Shown here piece by piece: positions 1 through 9,204 of a stretch of 64,000 nucleotides of DNA. The notes beneath the pieces are model-generated. The model ran no database searches, was not told the DNA's origin, and saw only the letters and a program-made list of their open reading frames with translations. Source of the stretch: DATBLE01 sp963764565. Lineage in GTDB: Bacteria > Actinomycetota > Thermoleophilia > Gaiellales > Gaiellaceae. The translations under genes and the position numbers were made by a program. Numbering within the stretch: the first letter of the stretch is position 1; each line of letters starts with the position of its first letter. The stretch lies in contig CAVXTD010000001.1 in assembly GCA_963764565.1 (NCBI GenBank), positions 77,467-141,466 on the forward strand, read 5' to 3'.

Positions 1-431
1 CCTCTCGTGCGCCAGAGGCGGGGCACCGATTGCGGCCCGGCAGCGCTCGCGACCGTTGCGGCCAGTCACGGTTGCGAGCTCGACTATGACCATCTCTCCC
101 GCGAGGTAGCGCGCGAGCGCCACGGTACGGATCTTCTCGCCCTCGCGCGGGTCGCCGAACGCCTGGGCTTCCGGGCCAAGGGCGTCAAAGCGTCGTACGA
201 CGCGATCTCGAAGTGCACGTTGCCGGCGATCGCCCATACCCGTCGCCGGCTCGGCGGCGGGCACTTCGTCGTCGTCCATCGCTGGACTCCCGCATACGTC
301 GTGCTCGCGGATCCAGCCGTGGGACTTCGGAGGCTCTCGCGGAGAGCATTCGCCGGCGCTCGACCGGGCACCTTCTGATCATTGAGCCGCCTGCGGGGTT
401 ACGGCCGCCGACGACCGCCAATTCTCGCTGA
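1..431 (+). CDS. C39-type cysteine peptidase domain protein (5' partial, frameshifted)
   Basis: Papain-like peptidase of the C39 type, the fold that cleaves double-glycine leader peptides. Numbering from the GTG at 7, the oxyanion Gln is Q3, the nucleophile is Cys9 in TDCGPAAL, the His is H86 in GGGHFVVVHRW and the Asp is D102 in LADPA, so the catalytic set is complete. The reading frame stays open to the window edge, so the true start may lie upstream. Near 345-355 the frame shifts; after correction it continues as STGHLLIIEPPAGLRPP and stops at 431. No ABC-transporter part follows, so this is either a stand-alone C39-like peptidase or the end of a protein whose rest lies outside the window. 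The substrate is unknown. Confidence 0.7.
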
Positions 432-505
432 GGTGTCCCGCAAGCGCCGGCTCGACCCTCGTTTCAGGGGTTGGTCGCGCGCGTGACAGCGCCGATGGTC
501 AGTCC

Positions 506-2236
506 ATGGTCGCAGCTCGTGTCTTGAGGCGGCGCGTCGGGCTGACCGTCGCTGTTGCCGGACTGCTCGCGGTCGGGACGGTCGCGGTCGTTGTCGAGTT
601 GCAGATGCGGGCCGACAGCCAGAGGCAGGCGCAGGTTCGCCTCGGGACGGTCGAGACCGCGGTCGAGAAGCTGGCCACGGTGCCGCTGGTCGCGCTCTAC
701 GTGGGGACGGATCAGTCGCGCCTCCAGCTCGCCCAGTCTCGGGAATCCGTCAATGCGGAGCTGACCGCCCTCGATCGGACTGCGCCCAATCGCTACCTGC
801 CCCGGATCCGGAAGGCGAGCGCCGTCTTCGCCGCCGACCTGGACAACATCGTCGGCCTCATCGTCATCTTCAAGGAACAGCAAGCCGGCGCCTCGGTCGC
901 GTCGCTGCCGGATCCCTCCTTGCTCCCCGGCTACAAGGGGATCGAACGCCGCTTCCAGCAGGAGCACGACGGGATCGTCGAAACGGTCCGGGCGGCGTCG
1001 ACCGACTACAGTCGGGCGGCCTCGCGAGCGACGATCGAGGCCCACGCCGGGTCGGCGCTCGCGATCCTGCTCGCCTTCGTCGGATTCGTCGTGATGCTGC
1101 GCTCGCTCGCCGGGGCCCGTCGTAAGGCGGAGCAGGCGCTCTCCCGCGCCGAAGCGCTCGCCGTCGAGAACGAGCGTCTGCTGGACGCCGCGACGGTCGA
1201 GGCGCAGACAGACCCGCTCACCGGATTGGCGAACAGACGCAAGCTGATGAAGGACCTCGGAGAGGCCACGGATTCCCTCGGCGAGGGCGAGAGACTGCTG
1301 CTGGCCGTCTTCGACCTGGACGGGTTCAAGCGCTACAACGACGAGTTCGGCCATCCCGCCGGTGACCAGCTTCTCATCCGCCTCGGGCGCGAGCTGGACA
1401 CCGCAGTCGCCCGGTGGGGAACCGCCTATCGGCTCGGCGGGGACGAGTTCTGCACCATCTGCAGGCTCGATCAGGACGATGACTCCGATTCGATCAGAGA
1501 GTCGGCCGCGGACGCGCTCCGCGAGCGCGGCGACGGCTTCTCGATCAGCTGCTCGCACGGGGCGGTCGTTCTACCGCGTGAGACGCGCAACGCCGAGCAA
1601 GCGTTCCAGCTCGCCGACCAGCGACTCTACGCGCACAAGACGTTCTCGCCGCTGCGCGGCCCCCGTCAGGCCCGAGACGTGCTCTTGCAGGCGCTCGTCG
1701 AGCGCAGCCCCGACCTCGGCGCCCACCTCACCCGTGTCGCCGACCTCTCAGAGCTTCTCGCGCGGCGTCTCGGGCTCGACGACGACGAGATCGCGCGCAT
1801 CAGGCTCGGCGCCGAGCTCCACGACATCGGCAAGGTCGCGATCCCGGAATCGATCATGGACAAACCCGCTTCGCTGACCGACGAGGAGTGGCTGTTGATC
1901 AAGCAGCACACCTTGATCGGAGAACGGATCGTCGCTGCCGGCTCCACCCTCCAGGACGTCGCGCAGATGATTCGAGGAAGCCACGAACGGATCGACGGGA
2001 TCGGCTACCCCGACGGCATCGCCGGCGATCGGATCCCACTCGGCTCGCGGATCATCGCCGTCTGCGATGCCTACGACGCGATGCTCACCGATCGCCCGTA
2101 TCAAGGTGCCAAGACCAGCGAAGAGGCACTGGCCGAGCTCGAGATCAACGCGGGAACGCAATTCGATCGCGAGGTCGTCGCCGCGTTCGCTGCGCTCGCC
2201 CGCGCAGGTTCGACGCTGGCCGAGCTCGCGGCCTGA
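506..2236 (+). CDS. Membrane-anchored GGDEF plus HD-GYP cyclic-di-GMP protein
   Basis: Combines a diguanylate cyclase-type domain and a c-di-GMP phosphodiesterase-type domain in one 576-residue protein. A membrane segment lies at about residues 11-30, an extracytoplasmic sensor-like region follows, and a second membrane segment lies at about 181-200. The GGDEF domain begins at DPLTGLANRR (about 235), with an intact GGDEF signature near 310 and no RxxD inhibitory site five residues before it. The HD-GYP domain has HDIGK near 436 and HERIDGIGYPDG near 498. Both signatures are intact, so both activities are possible; which one dominates cannot be read from sequence. The ATG start places the first membrane segment directly at the N-terminus. 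Confidence 0.93.
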   Translation: MVAARVLRRRVGLTVAVAGLLAVGTVAVVVELQMRADSQRQAQVRLGTVETAVEKLATVPLVALYVGTDQSRLQLAQSRESVNAELTALDRTAPNRYLPRIRKASAVFAADLDNIVGLIVIFKEQQAGASVASLPDPSLLPGYKGIERRFQQEHDGIVETVRAASTDYSRAASRATIEAHAGSALAILLAFVGFVVMLRSLAGARRKAEQALSRAEALAVENERLLDAATVEAQTDPLTGLANRRKLMKDLGEATDSLGEGERLLLAVFDLDGFKRYNDEFGHPAGDQLLIRLGRELDTAVARWGTAYRLGGDEFCTICRLDQDDDSDSIRESAADALRERGDGFSISCSHGAVVLPRETRNAEQAFQLADQRLYAHKTFSPLRGPRQARDVLLQALVERSPDLGAHLTRVADLSELLARRLGLDDDEIARIRLGAELHDIGKVAIPESIMDKPASLTDEEWLLIKQHTLIGERIVAAGSTLQDVAQMIRGSHERIDGIGYPDGIAGDRIPLGSRIIAVCDAYDAMLTDRPYQGAKTSEEALAELEINAGTQFDREVVAAFAALARAGSTLAELAA

Positions 2237-2389
2237 GCTGTCCGAGCCGTCACTTCGATCCGGCGCTGCTGTGGTCAACATTGATCAGGCTGGTGACTGG
2301 TGCCGCGACGCATAGTGGCGCGCAGCGAACACGCGTCGCGGCGATGTCGCCACGAACGCAGAACCGTGCATTCGAGAGGAGTGAAAGCG

Positions 2390-3019
2390 ATGCGTAACCC
2401 GTTCTCCAGCGAGAGTGAAGCCTTCCACTTCCTGATCATCACAGTCGCGGCGTTCACGGCAATCGTCGTGGCAGGCATCGTCGGCGGTCCCTGGGTGGGA
2501 GTGCCGGTCTGGGCTGTGTTGACTGTCGCGGCAGCCGGGTTCTACGTGAGGCGCGGTCGGGGTCAGCGGCCGCTGAAGACGGCGCCCCCGCACGTCGGTG
2601 CACCGGACGAGCGCCGGATCCTCGTGCTCGCCCACGAGCCGGTCGCCGAGCGGCCTTCGGCCGAGGTCCGCCGGGCATCGGCCGGCTACCGCGCTCAGGT
2701 GCTCGTCGTCTGTCCGGCCTCCCGTGTCGTCCGTTCGTCACTGGACCTCTGACGTCGACTCGGGGAGGGCCGAGGCCGAGCGGACGCTCGAGCGAGAGCC
2801 TGGCTTACCTACGAGCGGCAAGGATTCGAGGCGCAGGGCGAGATCGGCGACGAGGACTCGCTCCGAGCGATCGAGGACGCGCTGCGCACGTTCGGCGCAG
2901 ATGAGATCATCATCTCGACCGGGCCTGGGGGAGACCGGATCGGGAGCGTTGCGGCCGCGCGCGAGCGGTTCGCCCTGCCGGTGACGCACGTCGAGGCCGG
3001 GATAGCGGCGCAGGCGTAG
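2390..3019 (+). CDS. Two-segment membrane protein with universal-stress-like cytosolic domain (two compensating frameshifts)
   Basis: The ATG at 2390 follows GAGAGGAGTG and opens two hydrophobic segments (about residues 13-30 and 36-53), then a soluble domain with a RRILVLAHEPV strand typical of nucleotide-binding/USP-like folds. The first frame ends early at 2752. The middle frame supplies VRHWTSDVDSGRAEAERTLE, and the original frame returns near 2785 to give FEAQGEIGDEDSL and ADEIIISTGPGG up to 3019. The entry and exit frames are the same, so two opposite single-base shifts at about 2725 and 2785 explain the break. I recognise this layout as a conserved protein of this actinobacterial group; its function is unknown. 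Confidence 0.65.
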
Positions 3020-3068
3020 TTCGGCGGCAGCCGCGCGCGACTCCGCCCAGGAGGCGACAACCGCAGCG

Positions 3069-5058
3069 CTAGGACGACCTCACCGGAGGCACCGGCTGGA
3101 ACGCCAGGACGAGTTCTGACGCGCCCGAGCCCGCGCCGCCGAGAACGATCGCCTTCCGGCCTACTGTGACACGGCGGCCGCATCGGCGAGCGGCTCCCGG
3201 TAGGCGCCCGGCAGTTGTCACCTGCCCGGAGACGGGATCGATTCGCAGGATCGCATCGCCCGGAGCGCCGGCGGCGTCGGTGCCGCCGACGAGATAGAGC
3301 ATTCCGCCGAGAGCAACGAGCGGCGCGTGAGCGACGGGGGCGGGCAGCGTCGCAACGACTCGGACGCTACGACGCACCGGGTCGATCTCGACGAGCGAGG
3401 AGCTCTCGCCCGCAGGCGTTACGCCGCCGGCAACGAAGATCCGACCGCCCAGCGCAGCCACGCCCGCGTAGCGCAAGCCCTGCGGGCAGCCGCGCGACGA
3501 GCGCAGGCGGGCGGCCCGGCCGGAAACGCAGGACAGCGGTCGCGAACCGGGTGCCGGTGTAGCCGCCGACGAGGTACACGCGACCGCCGACGGAAACCGC
3601 GCCGAGATCGGAGAGCGGCTCGCCCAGCGTGCCCGCCCGGCGAGCCGCACCTGTTCCCGGCTCGATGCGGACGACCGCGTCGGTCGAGACAGCCTCGCCG
3701 CCGCCGAAGAGGTAGGCGGCGGCCGCCTGACACGGCGAGAGCGGCGTCATGGGTCGCCACCGGCAGCTTCCCTGCGATGCGCAAGTGCTCCGGCGGGCCG
3801 ATCAGGATCTGATCCGACGACGATCCCGAGACGAGGCCGCCCGCGGCGAGAATCGCGGCCGCCCGGAAGCGCGGTCGCCGCGAGGCGCGAGGTCGGTGCC
3901 GGCAGCCGGCCGATCACCTCGACCTTGAGCGTGGCGGCGCGCTGCTGCCCGAGGGCCGGGGTCGTCGCCGCCGGGAGGAGGTCGAGCCCGTCCGGCTTCG
4001 AGAGGAATCCGGCCGCAGCGCGAGGGAACGCCGAGATGGCCGTACTGCCAGACGATCTGCTTCGTGCGCGGGTCGATGACGACGATCCGGTGGTGCCAGT
4101 CGTCGGTGACGGCGATCATCCCGTTGGGCCAGCGCACGGCGAGCGAGGGCCGGTCGAGCGCCCCCGGGCCGGACGATGGGCCGTACGTCCAGACGATCGT
4201 TCCCTGAGGCGTGATCTCGTCCACGCGGCCGGGCGTGTTGAAGCCGGCGACGAGCACGTTGCCGTTCGGCAGCAACTGCGCGTCGGACGGGTAGCTCGTC
4301 GGCGTTCGCAGCGAGAAGACGAGATGGTTCCGGGCGTCGAGCCGGTCGACCCAGCCGCCGATCTCCGTGACGAGCATGCCGCCGTCCGGCAGCGGCGTGG
4401 CGCCGTTCGGGGAGCTCAGCGTCCGCGGAGGGTCGTGCCCGCAGTTGCCCGCGCTGCCGATCTCGGCGACGACCCGGCCCGCCCGGTCGATCCGCTGCAC
4501 GCGGCAGTTCTTGATGTCGGCGACGGTGACGGTGCCGTTCCGCCATACGTACGCATCGTCGGGGTTCGAGAGCTCGCCCGACCCCGAGCCGGCGACGCCG
4601 GGCCGGCCGTAGCTCCACACGATGCGGTGCGTGGCAATGTCGATCTCGGCGATCGTGTCGTTGAACTCCTCGTTCGTAACGATGCTTCGAAACCCGGGCG
4701 TGAAGAACGCGTCGTCCGGGTTGAAGAACGACTCTCCGGGGCGCAGGTCGCCGGACCTGGGGAACTGCCAGACGATGCGCTTCGATGGCGAGACGATCAG
4801 GAGCTTGTTCGCGTTCCGGTCTGCGATCAGCAGATAGCCGGGAACAGGGCCGGGGGCGACCGGGGGCAGGCCGAGCGCGCGCGCCGGCGGGACTCGCCTG
4901 AGCCTTCCGCGTGACGGCCGTCGGTCGGCTGGGTGCCGCGGAGCGAACCGTCCCGGCGGGCCGGCCGCCGCATGCCCTCGACCGTGGCGGTCGACGATGA
5001 CAAGCACGGCTCCTGCCACTGTGAGGAGCACCGCGACCGTGACCGCCGCCTGCCGCAT
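3069..5058 (-). CDS. Anchored double beta-propeller protein: PQQ/NHL-like blades then kelch-like blades (frameshifted)
   Basis: The start at 5058 gives one hydrophobic N-terminal segment, then NHL/PQQ-like blades such as LLIADRNANKLLIVSPSKR and VTVADIKNCRVQRIDRAGR. Near 4030 the frame changes and the sequence continues as KPDGLDLLPAA. Further shifts near 3855, 3735 and 3490 lead through kelch-type blades (YLFGGGEAVSTDAVVRIEPG, RVYLVGGYTG, RIFVAGGVTP, LYLVGGTDAAG) to the stop at 3069. The spliced product would be about 660 residues, exported or anchored, with two propellers. Its start codon directly follows the stop of the membrane gene upstream (TAGATG), so the two are probably one transcript. 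The ligand and role are unknown; propellers of this type usually bind partners or carbohydrates. Confidence 0.6.
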
Positions 5059-5670
5059 CTAGCGGAGCCAGGGCTCGGCGAGCCTCACTGTCGCTGCCGC
5101 CAGCCCGATCCCGACGAGGAGAGCGGCAGCGACCGTGGCGAAGCGAAGGAGCGCGCCGCGCGCGGCGCGCTCCGAGACGAGCAGGCGCGGGAGGCGCCTG
5201 GCATAGACGAGCACGTGGATGCCCATCGCCCCGAGCCAGAAGACGAAGCTCGCCTTGTGCAGGCCGGACAGGATGCCCGTGCGGCGGCCGAGGGCGAGCA
5301 TCAGGATCCCACTCGCGAAGATTCCGACCGTCGACGCGACGAGCGCGGGCGCGACGACGAACCGCATCAGCGGGTGCGGCGGCCCCTTGGCGACGTACGC
5401 GCGCCGGCGCTGGTAGTAGCGGGCGAGCCGGTAGCCGGTGCTGCCGAGCTTGAGCGCCACCGGCGGGACGAGCAGCATTCCGACGAACACGTGCAGCGAC
5501 AGCAGGGGGCGGAGGAACAGGATCGTCACCCCCTCGACCATGAGCAGGGCCAGCAGCACGGCCGCGGTCGTCGCGGTCAGCCGCTCGTTGCCCTCGGGAT
5601 TGCCGGCGCGCGCGCGTTGCACGGTCGGAGGAGAGCAGCGCCAGATGAGCGGCTGATGAAGCCCGTTCAT
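5059..5670 (-). CDS. Four-segment membrane protein with conserved histidines, possible b-type haem protein
   Basis: Integral membrane protein of about 203 residues from the ATG at 5670. A longer in-frame ATG at 5706 would overlap the divergent response-regulator start, so the shorter form was chosen. Four hydrophobic helices are visible. Helix histidines occur in LLSLHVFVGM and in GLHKASFVF and MGIHVLVYARRL, a spacing reminiscent of cytochrome b561 or ferric-reductase-like haem sites. That assignment is inference. It is transcribed away from the two-component system and reads directly into the propeller gene. Confidence 0.6.
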   Translation of the reverse strand: MNGLHQPLIWRCSPPTVQRARAGNPEGNERLTATTAAVLLALLMVEGVTILFLRPLLSLHVFVGMLLVPPVALKLGSTGYRLARYYQRRRAYVAKGPPHPLMRFVVAPALVASTVGIFASGILMLALGRRTGILSGLHKASFVFWLGAMGIHVLVYARRLPRLLVSERAARGALLRFATVAAALLVGIGLAAATVRLAEPWLR

Positions 5671-5704
5671 CGCGCGCTCATCCTCCGCGCACGACAATGC
5701 GCCC

Positions 5705-6372
5705 ATGCGTGTGCTTGTCGTCGAGGACGAGCCGAAGATGGCGGCCCTGATCTCGCGCGGCCTGCGAGAGGAAGGGCATGCGGCCGACGTCGCCGGAACC
5801 GGCGAGGATGCGCTCTGGATGGCACGCGCGGTTGCCTACGACGCGATCGTGCTCGACGTCATGCTCCCCGGCCTCGACGGGTTCGGCGCCTGCCGCGAGC
5901 TCCGGTCCGCGGGTGTCTGGTCGCCCGTGCTGATGCTGACCGCCCGCGACGCGGTCGAGGACCGGATCGTCGGGCTCGACGCGGGCGCCGACGACTACCT
6001 GCTCAAGCCGTTCTCGTTCGGTGAGCTGCTCGCGCGGCTGCGGGCGCTCGTCCGGAGGGCGCCCGGCGACGCGTCCGACGACAGTCGAGGTCGGCACGCT
6101 CCGGCTCGACCCGGCCGCCCGGCGGGCATGGCGCGGGGAGACGGAGATCGAGCTGTCGGCCAAGGGCTTCGCGCTGCTCGAGGCCTTCATGCGCCGCCCC
6201 GGGGAGGTGCTGTCCCGCGGTCAGCTGCTCGACGCAGCGTGGGAGCTCGCCTTCGAGACCCGCTCCAACATCGTCGACGTCTACGTGCACTACCTGAGGG
6301 AGAGGATCGGTTCCGGCACGATCGAGACCGTCCGCGGCGTGGGCTACCGGCTGCGGCGCGGACGGCGGGTGA
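5705..6372 (+). CDS. OmpR/PhoB-family response regulator (frameshifted)
   Basis: DNA-binding response regulator. The receiver domain has acidic residues in VVEDEPKM, a phospho-acceptor Asp near residue 51 in IVLDVMLPGLDG, and the conserved Lys in LLKPF. The frame shifts between about 6060 and 6088. The winged-helix domain continues in the next frame with FALLEAFMRRPGEVLSR and IVDVYVHYLRERIG up to GVGYRLRR. A second probable one-base insertion near 6360 removes the stop: with one G fewer the gene would end in TGA overlapping the kinase ATG, the usual TGATG arrangement. It probably regulates the flanking redox genes and is phosphorylated by the next gene product. Confidence 0.88.
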
Positions 6373-7736
6373 TGTCGCGGCTACCGATCCGGCTGCGGCT
6401 GACGCTGCCGTTCGCCGTCGTGATGGCGATCGTGCTGGCGGCTACCGGCTTCTTCATTCGCCAGCGCGTCGCGAGCACCCTGCTCGCATCCGTCGACCAG
6501 GGTTTGCGAGGGCAGGCCGTCGAAGCGGCCACGCGGGTCGAGCGGGGGCTGAGCGTGCTCGACCGCGACGCGCCCGGTGGCTCCTCGGTCGGGCAGTTGA
6601 TCGCCGCCGACGGTCGAGTGCGCAACTCGACGCCGTCGCGCCTGCCCGCCCTCGTCGCCGGGCCGGACTTGCGCCGAGTGCTCGCGGGACACCCGATGCT
6701 GCGCAGCGGCCCGATCGGCACGCTCACCGGCCAGTGGCGGATCCTCGCCGCACCGGTCAAGATCGCGGGCTCGCCGGCAAGCGTGGTCGTCGCAACGTCG
6801 CTTTCGCCCCGCGAGGAAACCCTCGACCGCCTGACCCGCGAGTTCCTCATCGGCGGACCGCTTGCCCTGGCGATCGCGATCCTCGCCGGCTACGGGCTCG
6901 CCGCCGCCGCCCTCGCGCCGGTGGAGGCGATGCGCCGGCGGGCGGCCTCGATCGGAGCGTCCACGCCCGGCAGCAGGCTGCCGACCCCCCGCGGCCGGGA
7001 CGAGCTCTCGAGGCTCGCCGAGACGCTCAACGACATGCTCGCGCGGCTCCAGGCGGCGTTCGAGCACGAGCGGCGCTTCGTCGACGACGCGAGCCACGAG
7101 CTCCGGAGCCCGCTCGCCCTGCTGCGCACCGAGCTCGAGCTGGCGCTCCGGCGTCCACGCTCACGTGAGGAGCTCGAGCTGGCGGTGCGCTCGGCGGCGG
7201 AGGAGTCGCTGCGCCTGAGCCGGCTCGCCGAGGATCTGTTGCTGTTCGCCCGCTTCGACCAGGGGCGCCTGCCGCTCGACACCGAGCCCGTCGACGCCCT
7301 CGCGCTGCTCGGCGATGTCGCGACACGCTACGCGAAGAGGGCCGGCGAGCAGGGCCGGCAGCTTCGGGTCGAGGACTCGCTCGCGCCTCGATTCGAGGGC
7401 GACCCCGCCCGGCTGGAGCAGGCACTCGGCAACCTGGTCGAGAACGCCCTCGACTACGGCGCCGGCGAGATCGTGCTCTCGGCACACGCCGGGAACGGCC
7501 GCGTCGAGCTCCACGTCACGGACGAGGGGCCTGGTGTCGCCGCCGGCTTTCTCCCGCGCGCGTTCGACCGCTTCAGCCGCGCCGACGAGGCACGCGCGCG
7601 TGGCGGCACGGGGCTCGGCCTGGCGATCGTCAGCTTGATCGCGACGGCGCACGGCGGCGAGGCCGGCCTGGCGAACAGGCCGGGGGGTGGGGCGGACGCG
7701 TGGATCAGCCTGCCCGCGGCTCCTATGAAGCCTTAA
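6372..7736 (+). CDS. HAMP-containing sensor histidine kinase
   Basis: Classical membrane sensor kinase of 454 residues. A first membrane helix lies at about 10-28, an extracytoplasmic sensor domain of about 130 residues follows, and a second helix lies at about 160-183. HAMP, dimerisation and ATPase domains come after. The phospho-acceptor His is in FVDDASHELRSPLA near 241. The N box is NLVENALDYG, G1 is DEGPG and G2 is GGTGLGLAI near 410. The ATG at 6372 is within the expected overlap with the response regulator. The signal is unknown; its position before the apbE/ferric-reductase genes suggests redox or metal control. Confidence 0.92.
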   Translation: MSRLPIRLRLTLPFAVVMAIVLAATGFFIRQRVASTLLASVDQGLRGQAVEAATRVERGLSVLDRDAPGGSSVGQLIAADGRVRNSTPSRLPALVAGPDLRRVLAGHPMLRSGPIGTLTGQWRILAAPVKIAGSPASVVVATSLSPREETLDRLTREFLIGGPLALAIAILAGYGLAAAALAPVEAMRRRAASIGASTPGSRLPTPRGRDELSRLAETLNDMLARLQAAFEHERRFVDDASHELRSPLALLRTELELALRRPRSREELELAVRSAAEESLRLSRLAEDLLLFARFDQGRLPLDTEPVDALALLGDVATRYAKRAGEQGRQLRVEDSLAPRFEGDPARLEQALGNLVENALDYGAGEIVLSAHAGNGRVELHVTDEGPGVAAGFLPRAFDRFSRADEARARGGTGLGLAIVSLIATAHGGEAGLANRPGGGADAWISLPAAPMKP

Positions 7737-7784
7737 GGTCGCCTTCATCTGCCTCTCATCCGCGCGTGGTTCCCTGGTGCCACG

Positions 7785-8132
7785 ATGCGTGACGAACGAC
7801 AGGCACACCGCCGCGCGGCCGGCGACCGCGACGCGGCGCGGACGCGGGTACGCCGGGTGACCGGCGTGGTGTTCGCGGCCTCAGTCGCCGTCGCGGGGTC
7901 GATCGCCGGGTACGTCTCGAGCGCCGCATCCGGCGGCAAGGCGACGCCACAGGCGACCGCGGCCGGGACGGCGCCGCAGAAGACAACGGCGAAGCGGACG
8001 ACCCAGGTAGCGGTTCCGGCGACACCGGCCGCGCCGCCGCTGATCGCGTCCGCGGCCCCTTCGCAGCTGAGCGCGTCGCAGGCACCGGTGCAGTCCCAGT
8101 CTCCACCGGTCGCGGTCTCGGGCGGGTCGTGA
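7785..8132 (+). CDS. Small membrane-anchored Ala/Pro/Thr-rich linker protein
   Basis: A 115-residue protein with a charged N-terminus rich in Arg and Asp, one hydrophobic segment at about 26-48 (VTGVVFAASVAVAGSIAGYV), then a low-complexity Ala/Thr/Pro/Ser tail with no cysteines or histidines. The tail would lie outside the membrane. It resembles a spacer or anchor rather than an enzyme. It sits 48 bases after the kinase and 7 bases before apbE, so it is probably the first gene of the redox operon. No family was recognised. A flavinylation motif of the SGAT type was not found in it. Confidence 0.55.
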   Translation: MRDERQAHRRAAGDRDAARTRVRRVTGVVFAASVAVAGSIAGYVSSAASGGKATPQATAAGTAPQKTTAKRTTQVAVPATPAAPPLIASAAPSQLSASQAPVQSQSPPVAVSGGS

Positions 8133-8139
8133 CCGTCCG

Positions 8140-9066
8140 ATGACCGTCGTCTCCGACTCGTTTCCCGCGCTCGGGACGACCGCGCTCGTCGCGGTCGCCG
8201 AGCCCGACGCAGCTCGGCACGGCCCGCGCACGATCCTTCGTGACGAGCTCGCCGCCGTCGACAAGGCCTGTAGCCGCTTTCGCGCCGACTCGGAGCTGAC
8301 CATGCTGAACGGCGCCGCCGGACGCGAGATGCGGGTCAGCCGCCTCCTGCTCGACGCCGTCCGCGCCGCCCTCGACGTCGCCGCGCTGACCGGAGGCTTG
8401 GTCGACCCGACGATCGGAGCGACGCTTCGCCTCGCGGGCTACGACCGCAGCTTCGCCGAGATCCGGCTGCGCGACGGACGCGTCGTCCGGCCTTCCTTCG
8501 CCCCGGTGGCCGGCTGGGCATCGGTCAGGCTCGACGCGCGCCGCCGAACGATCCGGCTCCCACCGGGTGCCGAGCTCGATCTCGGCGCGACCGCGAAGGC
8601 CCTCGCCGCCGACCGGGCGGCGCTCGCGGCTGCGCAGGCGACCGGGGGCGCGGTGCTCGTCAGCCTCGGCGGCGATGTCTCCGTCGCCGGCGATCCGCTC
8701 GAAGGTGGCTGGCCGATCCGGATCGCCGACGACCACGCGGCACCGCTCGACGCGCCCGGGCCGACGGTCGCGATCTCGAGCGGCGGCCTGGCCAGCTCGG
8801 GAACGCACGTGCGCCGCTGGACGACTGCGGGCGGCGACCTCCACCACATCATCGACCCGCGCACGGCCCGACCTGCGGTCACGCCCTGGAAGACCGTCAG
8901 CGTCACGGCTGCCTCGTGCCTGCACGCAAATGCGGCGAGCACGGCAGCGATCGTGCTCGGCGCGGCGGCGCCCGCCTGGCTGGAGCAGAGCGGCCTGGCG
9001 GCGCGGCTGGCCGCCGAGGACGGGACCGTCTTGACGATCAACGGCTGGCCGGGCGAGGCAGTGTGA
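8140..9066 (+). CDS. apbE: FAD:protein FMN transferase (ApbE family)
   Basis: ApbE-type enzymes move FMN from FAD onto a Ser/Thr of an extracytoplasmic redox protein. Family features are FPALGTTALVAV at the start, DPTIGATLRLAGYDR, the GGDVSVAG loop and the conserved SSGTHVRRW plus HHIIDPRTARP region that holds metal and FAD. The length of 308 residues is normal. No lipobox or clear signal peptide is seen with this start, so localisation is uncertain. It lies 7 bases after the linker gene and upstream of the ferric-reductase-like gene, whose product or a partner may be its flavin acceptor. Confidence 0.9.
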   Translation: MTVVSDSFPALGTTALVAVAEPDAARHGPRTILRDELAAVDKACSRFRADSELTMLNGAAGREMRVSRLLLDAVRAALDVAALTGGLVDPTIGATLRLAGYDRSFAEIRLRDGRVVRPSFAPVAGWASVRLDARRRTIRLPPGAELDLGATAKALAADRAALAAAQATGGAVLVSLGGDVSVAGDPLEGGWPIRIADDHAAPLDAPGPTVAISSGGLASSGTHVRRWTTAGGDLHHIIDPRTARPAVTPWKTVSVTAASCLHANAASTAAIVLGAAAPAWLEQSGLAARLAAEDGTVLTINGWPGEAV

Positions 9067-9155
9067 GCGTCGCTCGCGCTTGGCTCGCTCCCGTGGAGGA
9101 CAACACGGGGGAAACCATGTTTCCCCCGTGCGCCCCCTTCTTTCCGGGTGATCCC
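9067..9155 (+). repeat. Dispersed GGGGGAAAC hairpin repeat, partial copy E
   Basis: Follows directly after the apbE stop. A GC-rich CGCTCGC lead is followed by a perfect 12-bp hairpin at 9104-9130 (arms CACGGGGGAAAC and GTTTCCCCCGTG, loop CAT) and a CGCCCCCTTC block. It matches the first half of the copies at 21216, 30123, 33078 and 58391 in the same order, but lacks their GCCGCGCCCGCC tail. It may serve as a transcript end for apbE or as an RNA structure between apbE and the next gene. Confidence 0.75.
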
Positions 9156-9177
9156 GGTTCCCCCCGGCCCCTCCCCG

Positions 9178-9204
9178 CTCATGGGCCAAAGGTTGGCCCA
9201 TGAG
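9178..9204 (+). promoter_or_regulatory. Hairpin enclosing the start codon of the ferric-reductase-like gene
   Basis: Perfect inverted repeat with 12-bp arms (CTCATGGGCCAA at 9178-9189 and TTGGCCCATGAG at 9193-9204) and a 3-base AGG loop. The ATG at 9200-9202 lies in the 3' arm, and the only Shine-Dalgarno-like bases (AAAGG, 9188-9192) lie at the loop. If it folds in the mRNA, the start codon is base-paired, which would limit translation. Regulation is inference; the symmetry is seen directly. Confidence 0.6.
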
